DNA of 34,396 bases from an uncultured Clostridia bacterium (lineage in GTDB: Bacteria > Bacillota > Clostridia > Christensenellales > UBA1242): the NCBI GenBank assembly GCA_904397185.1, contig CAJFOL010000030.1, forward strand, positions 1-34,396, read 5' to 3'. Of this stretch, positions 17,797-27,116 are shown piece after piece. The notes below the pieces were generated by a model that saw only the letters and a program-made list of their open reading frames with translations, ran no database searches and was not told the origin of the DNA. The first letter of the stretch is position 1. The number at the start of each line of letters is the position of its first letter. The position numbers and the translations under genes are program-made.

Positions 17797-18267
17797 TTAT
17801 TCTACAGGAATAATTTTGATATTTTCAAGGCTTATATTAAGTTGTGATTGGATAATTTCAACTATTTGTGCAACTTCCGCCTCAGTCAATTCGCCTGATT
17901 TAACTACTGCATTAACATCAGTATCAGAGATAGTTACCACACAATCTTCAAAACCTTTTGCCTTTATAAGCCCTTCTACGACAAGTTCTTGTTCCATTTG
18001 CTCTATCAAAGCAAGTTTAGCACTTTCTGCAGTGGCAATCGCTTCCGCTGATGAGGTCTCATTTGCAATTATTGCATCATAATAGAGCATTTCTTGGTCT
18101 CTTGTTGATTCTCTATCAGAGCGATAGGTTTGGAAATAACTTGATGTAGTTGTCGAATTGTTGTTACTATTTGAAACAGAATTGTTAAGCACAACATTTA
18201 AGTATCCAGTCACTCCTAGAAGCAACACCATAACAGCGATAATAATAATTTTTGTTCTCTTTTTCAT
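17797..18267 (-). CDS. spoIIIAH: Stage III sporulation protein AH
   Basis: Single N-terminal TM and EATASAE/SpoIIIAH-like C-terminal domain; position at the end of the spoIIIA cluster. Confidence 0.88.
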   Translation of the reverse strand: MKKRTKIIIIAVMVLLLGVTGYLNVVLNNSVSNSNNNSTTTSSYFQTYRSDRESTRDQEMLYYDAIIANETSSAEAIATAESAKLALIEQMEQELVVEGLIKAKGFEDCVVTISDTDVNAVVKSGELTEAEVAQIVEIIQSQLNISLENIKIIPVE

Positions 18268-18279
18268 ATCTACTCCTTT

Positions 18280-18819
18280 TTAACTTCCTTCAAATATATT
18301 TATCTTTGAACTTTCAATGTTTGTTATAGTCTGAATAATTGATATCATATTCATTTTAACTGAAACATTGTCTGCTCCCTGTGCTACTACCACTATCCCG
18401 CCAATGACTGGATAGATTTCTTCTATTAGTATTGGTTCGCCATCGACCATTACCACATTTGTTGTCGTTACCGTCGTGCCATCAGAGGTTGTCCGTACTT
18501 CTTCCTCGGTTGCATAAACGTACTCAAACCCCTTTTCAAGTGTGACTATAACACTGACTTCGCCTGTTCCTTTTACCTTTGCTAGTACACTCTCTAATTT
18601 ATTTTCAAGATTTGCAACATATTCCTGTGAAGAAGAAATATTTATGCTTAAATTGTCGTCTTCTGTCACTTGGCTGTTGCTACTTGCTGGTTTTAATGAG
18701 ATAAAGTAGATTATAGCAATAATCACTGCTAGTCCAACCGCCAAATATATCTCAATATGTTTTACCTTTTTTATCTTTTCGTATAAGATTTTAAATCGTT
18801 TTTTAAAGTCATCCATCAT
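18280..18819 (-). CDS. spoIIIAG: Stage III sporulation protein AG
   Basis: YVANLENKLESVLAKVKGTGEVSVIVTLEKGFEYVYA...; context. Confidence 0.9.
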   Translation of the reverse strand: MMDDFKKRFKILYEKIKKVKHIEIYLAVGLAVIIAIIYFISLKPASSNSQVTEDDNLSINISSSQEYVANLENKLESVLAKVKGTGEVSVIVTLEKGFEYVYATEEEVRTTSDGTTVTTTNVVMVDGEPILIEEIYPVIGGIVVVAQGADNVSVKMNMISIIQTITNIESSKINIFEGS

Positions 18820-19327
18820 ACAATATACTCCCCCTATCTATTTGCAAATGAGATTGAATTATATCTGTAATATCATCTTTAATCTTTGCTATATTTTTAT
18901 GCTCGGCATTTTCACTTATTACTAAATTTGTAATATCGACAGTAATCGACTCAAATTTCATGGCATTATCAAAAATATCGCAGTCAATATATATTTTTAC
19001 ATTTTCGTAGCCGTGTAACTGTATATCATTCTCAATCTCATCTCTTACTATATTTATTTTATCTAGGTTTAATTGATAGATATAGTCCTCATCAACCGCC
19101 ACATTATCGTAATCGAAAATATTAGAAAAATTAATTTCCTTACCAATTAAATTTGGTATTGGCATAATAATGACAAGTATAATAACAAATGAAAAAATAC
19201 CCTTTATATATCTATTCATTTGTCCGTCTGGTAACATAAGTTCCACTATAACTGATAGACATATAATGCCCGCTATTGACATTATCCATGTTGATATATC
19301 ACCAATCATCTTTTGCCTCCTATACAA
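18809..19327 (-). CDS. spoIIIAF: Stage III sporulation protein AF
   Basis: Two N-terminal TMs, MIGDISTWIMSIAGIICLSVIVELMLPDGQMNRYIKGIFSFVIILVIIMPI; context. Confidence 0.9.
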   Translation of the reverse strand: MYRRQKMIGDISTWIMSIAGIICLSVIVELMLPDGQMNRYIKGIFSFVIILVIIMPIPNLIGKEINFSNIFDYDNVAVDEDYIYQLNLDKINIVRDEIENDIQLHGYENVKIYIDCDIFDNAMKFESITVDITNLVISENAEHKNIAKIKDDITDIIQSHLQIDRGSILYDG

Positions 19328-20579
19328 TATTTGCCGAGCACATGATAAGTCCTAACATGATAAAATAAATAAATGCTACTCCAATTAACAACACTATTAA
19401 CAGCACCATACTTTTAGAAAGTGAAGAAATAAAGTTTGCAATCTGCTTATTCCCAAGCGGCTCAACAATTCCCGCTATCAATTTTAACGCGAGCATGAAA
19501 AGAATTAACTCAATAAGTGGTGAAAGAATTGTCGCAAGAAGTAAAAATAGCCCTGTTGCACCTATCGCATTTTTAATTAAATTAGACGATAATAGTATCA
19601 ACCCCATCCCATCACTTAAATATGACCCAAGGAGCGGTATATATGACTTGATTGCATACCTTGCGGTCCTTATAGAAATGCCATCTATTGACCCTGCAGT
19701 TATGCCTTGTATTGACAAAAATGCAGTGAAGATTGTAAATATAAGCCCTGTAAGCCATTTAAAAGTACTATTGAAAAAAGATGTGAATTTTTCAAGTTTT
19801 ACATTATTTGATAAATTGGAGACTATGCTAAATACAACTGAGAAAATAAATATTGGTAGAAGTACATAGGTAAATAAGTTCAATATAGTTCCCGTAAGTA
19901 GTGCCATCGCTGGCTGATAGACACTCACCGATGTCGTTCCACCTATAGCCGTTAGAAAAGTTAAAAGTAAAGGAAATATTGCATCCATTTGAGCCTTCAT
20001 AGACTGCAGAGCATTTGTTGTTAAGGATACCATTCTAACTGTTATTGATAGAACCAGCACAACAATTACACCATACGTCACAAAATGAATGATATTAGAA
20101 ATTGATTTACCATTATTGTAGGGCTTTATCCCTTGTATCATACTGCCAATCAGCGAGACCGCAATTATTATTGAAATAATCGGCAATAATGACAGCAAAT
20201 TTTCAAAGAAAATATTTATAAGTGCATCCCACAAACTTGTACCATCTTCAAAATCACCACTTATTAATTTTTGAAGTTTATCTAGGAAACTACTGCCTCC
20301 AAAAATTGCAAGTTCTCCTTCAGTCAGTGCATTTAATATGTCCTCAAAAGAAGAAAAATCTAGGTCTGATAGTTGACTGTCTATCTCGTCCTGGAGTTCC
20401 TGTTCTATATCTTCTGTCGTTTCCTCTTGAGACTGATTATACATAACAGTGCTTTCTGCACTTGATAATCGTCCTGCAGTCGGGCATAACAAGAAAAAAG
20501 CCAAAACGCAGACAATAAATATAAATTTTGTAGGTCTTTTAGCTCTTAAGTTTATTATCTTTTTCTTAAATTTCTTCAT
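19320..20579 (-). CDS. spoIIIAE: Stage III sporulation protein AE
   Basis: Polytopic protein with QMDAIFPLLLTFLTAIGGTTSVSVYQPAMALLTG; context. Confidence 0.95.
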   Translation of the reverse strand: MKKFKKKIINLRAKRPTKFIFIVCVLAFFLLCPTAGRLSSAESTVMYNQSQEETTEDIEQELQDEIDSQLSDLDFSSFEDILNALTEGELAIFGGSSFLDKLQKLISGDFEDGTSLWDALINIFFENLLSLLPIISIIIAVSLIGSMIQGIKPYNNGKSISNIIHFVTYGVIVVLVLSITVRMVSLTTNALQSMKAQMDAIFPLLLTFLTAIGGTTSVSVYQPAMALLTGTILNLFTYVLLPIFIFSVVFSIVSNLSNNVKLEKFTSFFNSTFKWLTGLIFTIFTAFLSIQGITAGSIDGISIRTARYAIKSYIPLLGSYLSDGMGLILLSSNLIKNAIGATGLFLLLATILSPLIELILFMLALKLIAGIVEPLGNKQIANFISSLSKSMVLLIVLLIGVAFIYFIMLGLIMCSANIV

Positions 20580-20968
20580 GACGGCAATAACTCCATGATT
20601 ATTTGGAGAATATTTGTAATAATTGGAAGTGCCATCACAAGAATAATTATTTTCCCGCCAAGAAGCACTTTATCACCAAGTCCAGAATTGCCTGTATCTG
20701 AGCATATTCCAGCGGTAAATTCTATTAAATATCCTACCCCTATTATTTTTAAAAGCAATGTGTATAGATTTGAATTAACACCGCTAATGCCTATAATATT
20801 TCTTAAAACTTCAAAGACGTTTGACAAATAATCGACAACCATAAATAAGATTATCAATCCGCCTACTATTGCAATTATTACAGCAAAATCTGCTCGCACA
20901 GGTCTTATTATCATGGTTGCAAGACAGGTAATAAGACCTATTGCTATGATTTTAAAAATTATTTCCAT
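20576..20968 (-). CDS. spoIIIAD: Stage III sporulation protein AD
   Basis: Small polytopic protein, LLKIIGVGYLIEFTAGICSDTGNSGLGDKVLLGGKIIILVMALPIITNIL. Confidence 0.95.
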   Translation of the reverse strand: MEIIFKIIAIGLITCLATMIIRPVRADFAVIIAIVGGLIILFMVVDYLSNVFEVLRNIIGISGVNSNLYTLLLKIIGVGYLIEFTAGICSDTGNSGLGDKVLLGGKIIILVMALPIITNILQIIMELLPS

Positions 20969-20974
20969 AATCTC

Positions 20975-21169
20975 CTAAAAATTAAATATAGTCTTTAATG
21001 TATTAAATAAATCTCCTACCAAATTTAACACCATAATCAGCACAATAATAAGTCCAGCAAGTGTTGCAAGTGTTGAGATTTCATCCTTGCCTGTTTGCTT
21101 TAAAATCTGACCTACAATAGCGGTTAGAAGTCCTATAGCCGCTATTTTAAAAATTACTTCTACTCCCAT
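20975..21169 (-). CDS. spoIIIAC: Stage III sporulation protein AC
   Basis: 64-aa MGVEVIFKIAAIGLLTAIVGQILKQTGKDEISTLATLAGLIIVL. Confidence 0.95.
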   Translation of the reverse strand: MGVEVIFKIAAIGLLTAIVGQILKQTGKDEISTLATLAGLIIVLIMVLNLVGDLFNTLKTIFNF

Positions 21170-21176
21170 ATTTCAC

Positions 21177-21671
21177 CTAAATAAATATGACGACTACAAT
21201 TAGCCCAACTATCAATCCTAATTTTATCGACAATGCCCCATACTTTTTGTTCTCTTGAGTGGTGGTCGAAACAAGTTCATCAAATCTCATTTGAAAGTTT
21301 TTTATTTCCTTTGATTGACTATCAACGTCACTTCTTCCAAGTGATTTAAAAAATGTAAAAATCAAATCTTTTTCATTGTCTTTCAAAAAATTAATACCTT
21401 TAAATAGACTATCCTTATCAAGAGGGACCTCTTTATCTATAAAGGCAATGTAATTTTTATCAATTCCTTTCAAACTATTTTTATTTTTGTCATCAAGGTT
21501 TAAAAAAATATTTTTTAGCCTTTCTCTTGAATAATTTATTTCTATATCAAATTTTTGACAAAGGTATAATAAAGATTGAAAAAAATTGGCACGTATTTTA
21601 TATTTTTTAGAGAAAGCATAGCCGACAAATGTACAGATACATACTATAATAATTAAAAAAATATACTTCAT
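21177..21671 (-). CDS. spoIIIAB: Stage III sporulation protein AB
   Basis: N- and C-terminal TMs, SLGRSDVDSQSKEIKNF, KKYGALSIKLGLIVGLIVVVIFI; context. Confidence 0.92.
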   Translation of the reverse strand: MKYIFLIIIVCICTFVGYAFSKKYKIRANFFQSLLYLCQKFDIEINYSRERLKNIFLNLDDKNKNSLKGIDKNYIAFIDKEVPLDKDSLFKGINFLKDNEKDLIFTFFKSLGRSDVDSQSKEIKNFQMRFDELVSTTTQENKKYGALSIKLGLIVGLIVVVIFI

Positions 21672-21683
21672 AATTCACACCCT

Positions 21684-22589
21684 TTAAATCCTAATTCTTG
21701 AAAAATTTTCGTTGTATATCCCTTCCAAAGTACCTGGCCCATTCCTAAGAGACAAAAGAACATATCGCTCAAATAATTTGTTTTGTATAACCTTTTCAAA
21801 ATTTGGCTTATTTAAAAAACTATCAATACTATCACAATGGACAGAGGCAAACACCGTAACACCGCAGTTGATTGCATACTCAACAGCATCCACATCTTCT
21901 TTTTGACCAAGTTCATCAGTAACAATAATATTAGGACTCAATGCTCTTATGCCATTTTCAAAACCCACCTCTTTACGTGCAAAAGATATCTTGTCAGAAA
22001 AATTTCCAATGCTCCCAGATGTTCCTATATCAAGTTCTCCTCGTTCATCTAAAACTAGCACATTGTAAGCAAAATTTCGCTCTGATAGTTGACATATAAA
22101 ATCACGCAAAAAAGTTGTCTTACCACCTCCTGGCGGTGAGAGAACAAGTGTGTTATAAATCTTATTTTCTTCTACTAGATAATCAAATGCCGACAGCGAA
22201 CAATTTTTTATTTCATGTGGCAACCTTATGTTTACACTTGAAAAATTTGTCATCGTCTTTATCTTTCCATTTTCTTCAACAAGGTCTCCGCCTATACCTA
22301 ACCTTATACCACCTTTTGTGACAATGAAACCACGTTTAATCTGTTCATTCACCGAATAAATGGAACATTCACTAGCCCTAAAAATGATATCTTCAATCAT
22401 CACTTTGCTGGCAAACAATGCCTCTTTCAAGTTTGAAGTTATGCCATTATAACCTAAAAATGTACGTTGATTACCAATTAAAAGAACAATAGGTTTTTCC
22501 GCTCTTATTCTAATTTCATTTATAGAATTTAAATTAACTCTTTTTGAAAGTATATTATAAATATCGTCCGATAAAATTTTATCTAACAT
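21684..22589 (-). CDS. spoIIIAA: Stage III sporulation protein AA (secretion ATPase)
   Basis: Walker A LSPPGGGKTTFLRD, VLDERGELDI, VTDELGQKEDVDAVEYAINCGVTVFASVH. Confidence 0.96.
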   Translation of the reverse strand: MLDKILSDDIYNILSKRVNLNSINEIRIRAEKPIVLLIGNQRTFLGYNGITSNLKEALFASKVMIEDIIFRASECSIYSVNEQIKRGFIVTKGGIRLGIGGDLVEENGKIKTMTNFSSVNIRLPHEIKNCSLSAFDYLVEENKIYNTLVLSPPGGGKTTFLRDFICQLSERNFAYNVLVLDERGELDIGTSGSIGNFSDKISFARKEVGFENGIRALSPNIIVTDELGQKEDVDAVEYAINCGVTVFASVHCDSIDSFLNKPNFEKVIQNKLFERYVLLSLRNGPGTLEGIYNENFSRIRI

Positions 22590-22671
22590 ACTCCATCTCC
22601 TTGCATTAATCTATGAGTGGTAATTTTAATCTTTGCAGTAACGACAAATTAAGTCAAAATTTTAAAAAAAA

Positions 22672-22692
22672 GTCTGACCATATTAGTCAGAC
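22672..22692 (-). terminator. Intrinsic terminator downstream of the ArsR-like gene
   Basis: minus strand GTCTGAC-TAATATG-GTCAGAC followed by TTTTTTTT. Confidence 0.85.
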
Positions 22693-22711
22693 CTTAATAT
22701 TTTAATTTTAT

Positions 22712-23218
22712 TTAGTTTATCCTATTTATAAGTTTTCCAGCACCCTCAAAAATTAAAATTATACTGCCCATAAATTTTGCCGAGATATGATAAATATCAT
22801 TGTATTTTGCAATAACACCTACCTTTTCAAGATATGAAAGATGATGATAAATCTTACCCGTGGTTGAAAAATTTAATATTTCCATCAAATCTTTAGCAGT
22901 ATACGACTGTTTCATTAACTGTTTGATAATCTCAATACGTTCCACACTTGAAAAGGCATCAATGATATTTGCAAGTTCGGTTGAATCGTATTGCAATATT
23001 TCGTCAATAGTAGAGACATTCGAGCCAAAAATAGAGCCTGTACGTCCGTCTTTAGTCTTATAGTTGCCAGCATAAATAAATCTCCCATTTTCCAAATTCT
23101 TTGGGTCTGTCAAATCTTTATAACCCACTTTTACGACATCTTCCCTGTCTTTGCCTTCTAATGCCAGAATTCTCTTTTCTAGTTCTTCTAGTCTTGTTAC
23201 AATTTTGTTTTCTTCCAT
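22712..23218 (-). CDS. ArsR-type winged-helix transcriptional regulator with N-terminal coiled coil
   Basis: AFSSVERIEIIKQLMKQSYTAKDLMEILNFSTTGKIYHHLSYLEKVGVIAKYNDIYHIS; ATG at 23218 has AAGGAGGTAAGA upstream, preferred over the 23290 start. Confidence 0.8.
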   Translation of the reverse strand: MEENKIVTRLEELEKRILALEGKDREDVVKVGYKDLTDPKNLENGRFIYAGNYKTKDGRTGSIFGSNVSTIDEILQYDSTELANIIDAFSSVERIEIIKQLMKQSYTAKDLMEILNFSTTGKIYHHLSYLEKVGVIAKYNDIYHISAKFMGSIILIFEGAGKLINRIN

Positions 23219-23246
23219 TCTTACCTCCTTATTATTTATTATTTTT

Positions 23247-23266
23247 ACGGAATTACGTATTTCCGT
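23247..23266. promoter_or_regulatory. Near-perfect 20-bp palindrome ACGGAATTACGTATTTCCGT at the predicted +1 of the ArsR-like gene
   Basis: 18/20 self-complementary positions; read directly. Confidence 0.75.
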
Positions 23267-23272
23267 AATTAC

Positions 23273-23301
23273 ATAATACAATAAAAACAAATACTTGTCA
23301 A
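23273..23301 (-). promoter_or_regulatory. sigma-A promoter TTGACA-17-TATTAT for the ArsR-like gene
   Basis: minus strand: -35 at 23296-23301, -10 at 23273-23278. Confidence 0.8.
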
Positions 23302-23368
23302 TAGTTTTTATAATTTTTTAAAAAAATATATGAAATTTAGGAAGGGAATATTACATTATTTACCAAAA

Positions 23369-23402
23369 AAGACCTAATCTAGCAACTAGTTGCTTGATTA
23401 GG
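23369..23402 (-). terminator. Terminator-like compound hairpin ACCTAATC-t-AGCAACTAGTTGCT-t-GATTAGGT with flanking A/T runs
   Basis: Outer 8-bp and inner 7-bp complementary arms; T-run on the minus strand. Confidence 0.65.
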
Positions 23403-23429
23403 TAAAAAATACTAAAACTATTTCAAAAA

Positions 23430-23502
23430 CCTACACCCCAATTGTTGACAAAGAGTCAACTATTTTTAAGATTTGCACCCAATTATTGACCAAGAGCCTA
23501 TT
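23430..23502. repeat. Imperfect direct repeat CACCC(C)AATT(G/A)TTGAC(A/C)AAGAG(T/C)C, two copies
   Basis: Copies at about 23434-23458 and 23476-23499, read directly. Confidence 0.75.
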
Positions 23503-23506
23503 AAAA

Positions 23507-23537
23507 AAACACATTGACAAACAATACCAATGTGTTT
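23507..23537 (-). terminator. Intrinsic terminator of efp
   Basis: AAACACATTG...CAATGTGTTT arms; T-run on the minus strand after the second arm. Confidence 0.75.
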
Positions 23538-23569
23538 AGAAATAATCAATTTATGTTTTCAATACCAAT

Positions 23570-24130
23570 TTATTTAACTCTTTCCATATAACTTCCATCA
23601 CGAGTGTCTATTCTTATCTTATCTCCGATATTGATGAATAGTGGAACATTAAGTACATACCCTGTCTCAACCTTTGCTGGTTTTGTTGTCGACTTTGATG
23701 TATCTCCTTGGATACCAGGTTCACAGTCTACAACTTCAAGTTCTACAAAATTTGGTGCATAAACTGCAAATGGGTTGCCCTTATAAAAATACATTGTACA
23801 ATTCTCATTTTCTTTAATAAAGTTGAGTGCATCTTCTACACTTTCTTTATTAAGTGGAATTTGGTCATAAGTTTCAGTATCCATGAAATAGTAAATATCG
23901 CCATCATTATAAAGATAAGTCATTTCTTTCTTTTCAATAACAGCAATTTGAAATTTATCAGATGGATTGAACGTAGTTTCTTTCACTTGACCTGTCATGA
24001 CATTCTTTAATTTTGCCCTTACAAATGGTGAACCTTTTCCTGGTTTAACGTGCAAAAATTCTACTACAGAATATACGGCACCATCCCATTCAAAAGTTGT
24101 CCCTTTTCTAAAATCTCCTGCAAATACCAT
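23570..24130 (-). CDS. efp: Elongation factor P
   Basis: [42 protein letters not shown]... [31 protein letters not shown]. Confidence 0.98.
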   Translation of the reverse strand: MVFAGDFRKGTTFEWDGAVYSVVEFLHVKPGKGSPFVRAKLKNVMTGQVKETTFNPSDKFQIAVIEKKEMTYLYNDGDIYYFMDTETYDQIPLNKESVEDALNFIKENENCTMYFYKGNPFAVYAPNFVELEVVDCEPGIQGDTSKSTTKPAKVETGYVLNVPLFINIGDKIRIDTRDGSYMERVK

Positions 24131-24182
24131 AATAATCTCCTTATAAGTAATTTTTATCCTTTATATTCTAGCACATAAAATG

Positions 24183-25040
24183 TCATTTGTCTAGTGTTTT
24201 TAGATATATTTTTTTCATAATTAAAGCATCATGTGGCATTTTATCCATAGATTCGCAAATGACACGAGGTGAAAGATTGTATTCTACTAATACTTCAGCC
24301 AAAGGGTCAAATTCTGGTCCATAGATGCTATCATCATAATTTAAATGCTTTATCTCACCTTTGGCTCCATATTGAATTTTTGAAAAATGAATATGGCAAT
24401 TATTTGTTCGATCGAAGCCTAATTTCTCAATACAATAATCAAGTATCCTTTTATAATCATCTTTTGTTTTTAATGAACCTTGTTCTAATGAATTTATATG
24501 CCCAAAGTCAAATGTTGGGACCAAATGTTCATTAACCTTACATAAGTCAACCACTTCGCTATATGTCCCAATTTGCATAGTTTTTCCCATTGTCTCTGGA
24601 CATAGCAACAAGCCGTCAAGAATACCTTCTTCATCCATTTTGTTAAATGTTTCGTCAAAACGTTTATTTGTAAGTTCTAATGCCTCCTCTCTTTTGAGTT
24701 TACCACATGAAGCAGGATGAAATATAAGTCTATCTGCTCCAAATGCTCTTAGAAATTTTATCCCAGTATAAATGTAACCTTGTGTCTTTTGGTACATAAC
24801 CTCATCTGGGTTTGCAAAATTGATATAAAAAGGTGCATGAAGTGATAACTTTATATCATGATCTTTAAATAATTGTCCTGCTTTATTTGCAAGTTCGCTA
24901 GACATATTATACCCATGTCCAAAGGAATACTCATAAGCATCAAGTCCGTAGTTTTTTACCCATTCTGGAACTTCTAAAATCGACTTATGACCTTGCTCAT
25001 AAAATTCATTTCCACAACCTGACGGTCCAAATAAAACCAT
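24183..25040 (-). CDS. Endonuclease IV-like (AP endonuclease family 2 TIM barrel) protein
   Basis: LSLHAPFYINFANPDE, LIFHPAS, LLCPETMGKTMQIGTYSEVVDLC, PTFDFGHINS, HIHFSKIQYG metal-ligand pattern. Confidence 0.88.
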   Translation of the reverse strand: MVLFGPSGCGNEFYEQGHKSILEVPEWVKNYGLDAYEYSFGHGYNMSSELANKAGQLFKDHDIKLSLHAPFYINFANPDEVMYQKTQGYIYTGIKFLRAFGADRLIFHPASCGKLKREEALELTNKRFDETFNKMDEEGILDGLLLCPETMGKTMQIGTYSEVVDLCKVNEHLVPTFDFGHINSLEQGSLKTKDDYKRILDYCIEKLGFDRTNNCHIHFSKIQYGAKGEIKHLNYDDSIYGPEFDPLAEVLVEYNLSPRVICESMDKMPHDALIMKKIYLKTLDK

Positions 25041-25062
25041 AAATTCTCCTTTTTTAATTTAA

Positions 25063-25090
25063 TTAAGTGTTGCAACTTAAGTGCTACAAG
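25063..25090. repeat. Tandem 14-bp imperfect repeat ATTAAGTGTTGCAA/CTTAAGTGCTACAA upstream of the endonuclease IV-like gene
   Basis: Read directly from the sequence. Confidence 0.6.
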
Positions 25091-25293
25091 AAATTGTGAT
25101 ACAAAAATTTGATTAGTAGTCATGCATTAAACCTACAAAATTACCTAAAATGAATTAATCTAATTTAACAACTTTATGCTTAAAATTTTTTAGTCCTTAA
25201 TATTTTTTAGTTACAGTTATAAAAAATTTTATTAATTTCGTTAAATAATTCATATATCCATTGACAATACAAATTTAACACAAAACATCTATT

Positions 25294-26148
25294 TTAAATT
25301 AGCCTTATCTTAAATGACATTTTCCCTTCTACTACTTTAACATTACCTAGATATTCACCATTGTTATAAGCCCTAAACTCGCCATCTTTATTAAAGTCAA
25401 TATTCACCCCATTTAATAATTTACTTGCTTCCTGCTCGTTTAATTTAATAGCATCCAATGATGAAAAAATAGAATCAAGTTTGATTATTTCATATTTTCC
25501 ATTTTTTATATCTTCTAGTGTGTATGAGTTTTTTATATCAAAATTTCCACATTTTGTACGTTGTATGTATAGCATAATACCATATGTAGATAATAATGAT
25601 GCCATATCACGTGCAATAGAACGAATATAGGTACCACTTGAGCAATGGATAACAAACTCAAAAGTGTTTTTATCTACTTTAGATTTAATGTCTATTGTAT
25701 AAATTTCTATTTCTTTCGGTCTTAAACTTATATCAGTTTTACCTTGTCTTGCAAGGTCATAGGCTTTTTGTCCATTTATTTTCTTCGCAGAATATATGGG
25801 TGGAAGTTGTAGCTGTTTCCCTATCAATTTAGGTAAAATTTTTATAATGTCATCTTTTGAAATTTCTATATTTTTATCTTCTTCTGTAATTTCCCCTTCA
25901 GTATCAAGAGTATCAGAAGTCACTCCAAATTTGAAGATAGTCCTATATATCTTATCTTTACCTAAAAAGTAATCAAAAAGTTTTGTTCCTTTGCCTAATG
26001 TTACAGGCAACAATCCTTCTCCAAGTACGTCAAGTGTCCCTAAATGTCCAGCCTTATCTGCATTTAATAGATGTTTAACTTTATTGACAACACTATTCGA
26101 TGATATACCCTTCTCTTTATTTACTAATATAATCCCATTCAACTTCAT
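25294..26148 (-). CDS. truB: tRNA pseudouridine(55) synthase TruB
   Basis: GIILVNKEKGISSNSVVNKVKHLL...KAGHLGTLDVLGEGLLPVTLGKGTKL; CSSGTYIRSIARDM. Confidence 0.97.
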   Translation of the reverse strand: MKLNGIILVNKEKGISSNSVVNKVKHLLNADKAGHLGTLDVLGEGLLPVTLGKGTKLFDYFLGKDKIYRTIFKFGVTSDTLDTEGEITEEDKNIEISKDDIIKILPKLIGKQLQLPPIYSAKKINGQKAYDLARQGKTDISLRPKEIEIYTIDIKSKVDKNTFEFVIHCSSGTYIRSIARDMASLLSTYGIMLYIQRTKCGNFDIKNSYTLEDIKNGKYEIIKLDSIFSSLDAIKLNEQEASKLLNGVNIDFNKDGEFRAYNNGEYLGNVKVVEGKMSFKIRLI

Positions 26149-27110
26149 TTCGACATTCTTTGCCTTTTAGCCTCATTTATTATTTGGTCTTTAAATTCAT
26201 TTATATCATTTGCACCTTTCTTTATTCCTGCAGCATTGATATGCCCACCTCCGCCAAATTTTGTAGCAATATCTCTTACATTATAGCCATACTTGCCACG
26301 CAATGAAACACTATAGAAATTCGGCGATTGTTCAATTATACTAAATGATATGTTAACTCCATCCATAGATAAAAGATCGCTACTATAAAAGCCACAATCA
26401 TCTTTTACAGCATTAAAATCTTCTAACGTCTTAAGAGTGACCAAACAATATGCTATATCACCTTCTAACTTAAAGTTATTAAGAAGATACTTTTCAAGTT
26501 CGATATCTTTTTTTGTTTTTGTCTTGTACACTATTTCATTTATATTTGTTATATCAGCATTTGCTTTAACACACTTGTAAGCAGTATAAAATGAGCCTGC
26601 ATTGACATTAGTATTAACAAACGAATTTGTATCACCTGTTAAACCAATAAAAATTAAAGAAGCAATCTTCTCTGTAAAATCAATCTTCATTGTCTTTATT
26701 AAACTATTAACGACTTCACTACATGAACTATAGTTTGGTTTTCTATACGTCAAGTCACCTTTCAAACTATCACTTGAATGATGGTCAAGAACTATTTTTC
26801 TCCTGCCATTACAAAAAATATCAGCAAAATCTCCAAGTAATTCTGGTGATGATATATCGGTTGAAATCATTAGGTCATAATCTTTCCCTGTAAAATCATT
26901 TTTATATGGGTTCTCGCCTATCAACTTGAGATTACGTTCATTAATATCATCTTTCAAAAAAACGTCAACATCCTTACCCAACTGTTTGCAAGCATAGTAC
27001 AATGCCAATGAAGAACCAAAAGCATCTAAATCAGGGTTTTTATGAGTAAATATAGCAATACTTTTTGCATTTTTTATTTCTTGTGATATTTCTTTTAATG
27101 ATGAATTCAT
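26145..27110 (-). CDS. nrnA: DHH/DHHA1 phosphoesterase (NrnA-like oligoribonuclease/pAp phosphatase)
   Basis: THKNPDLDAFGSSLAL, VLDHHSSD, GLTGDTNSF, FGGGGHINAAG. Confidence 0.94.
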   Translation of the reverse strand: MNSSLKEISQEIKNAKSIAIFTHKNPDLDAFGSSLALYYACKQLGKDVDVFLKDDINERNLKLIGENPYKNDFTGKDYDLMISTDISSPELLGDFADIFCNGRRKIVLDHHSSDSLKGDLTYRKPNYSSCSEVVNSLIKTMKIDFTEKIASLIFIGLTGDTNSFVNTNVNAGSFYTAYKCVKANADITNINEIVYKTKTKKDIELEKYLLNNFKLEGDIAYCLVTLKTLEDFNAVKDDCGFYSSDLLSMDGVNISFSIIEQSPNFYSVSLRGKYGYNVRDIATKFGGGGHINAAGIKKGANDINEFKDQIINEAKRQRMSK

Positions 27111-27116
27111 ATAAAA

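Noticed and set aside
17797-22589. The spoIIIA cluster as a novel secretion system
   Set aside because: Gene order AA-AB-AC-AD-AE-AF-AG-AH is the canonical, well-described feeding-tube/secretion-like complex of endospore formers.
22590-22640. Sigma-E-like promoter (CATAGATT as -10) upstream of spoIIIAA
   Set aside because: Only a partial match from memory to the sigma-E -10 and no convincing -35; not reported as a feature.
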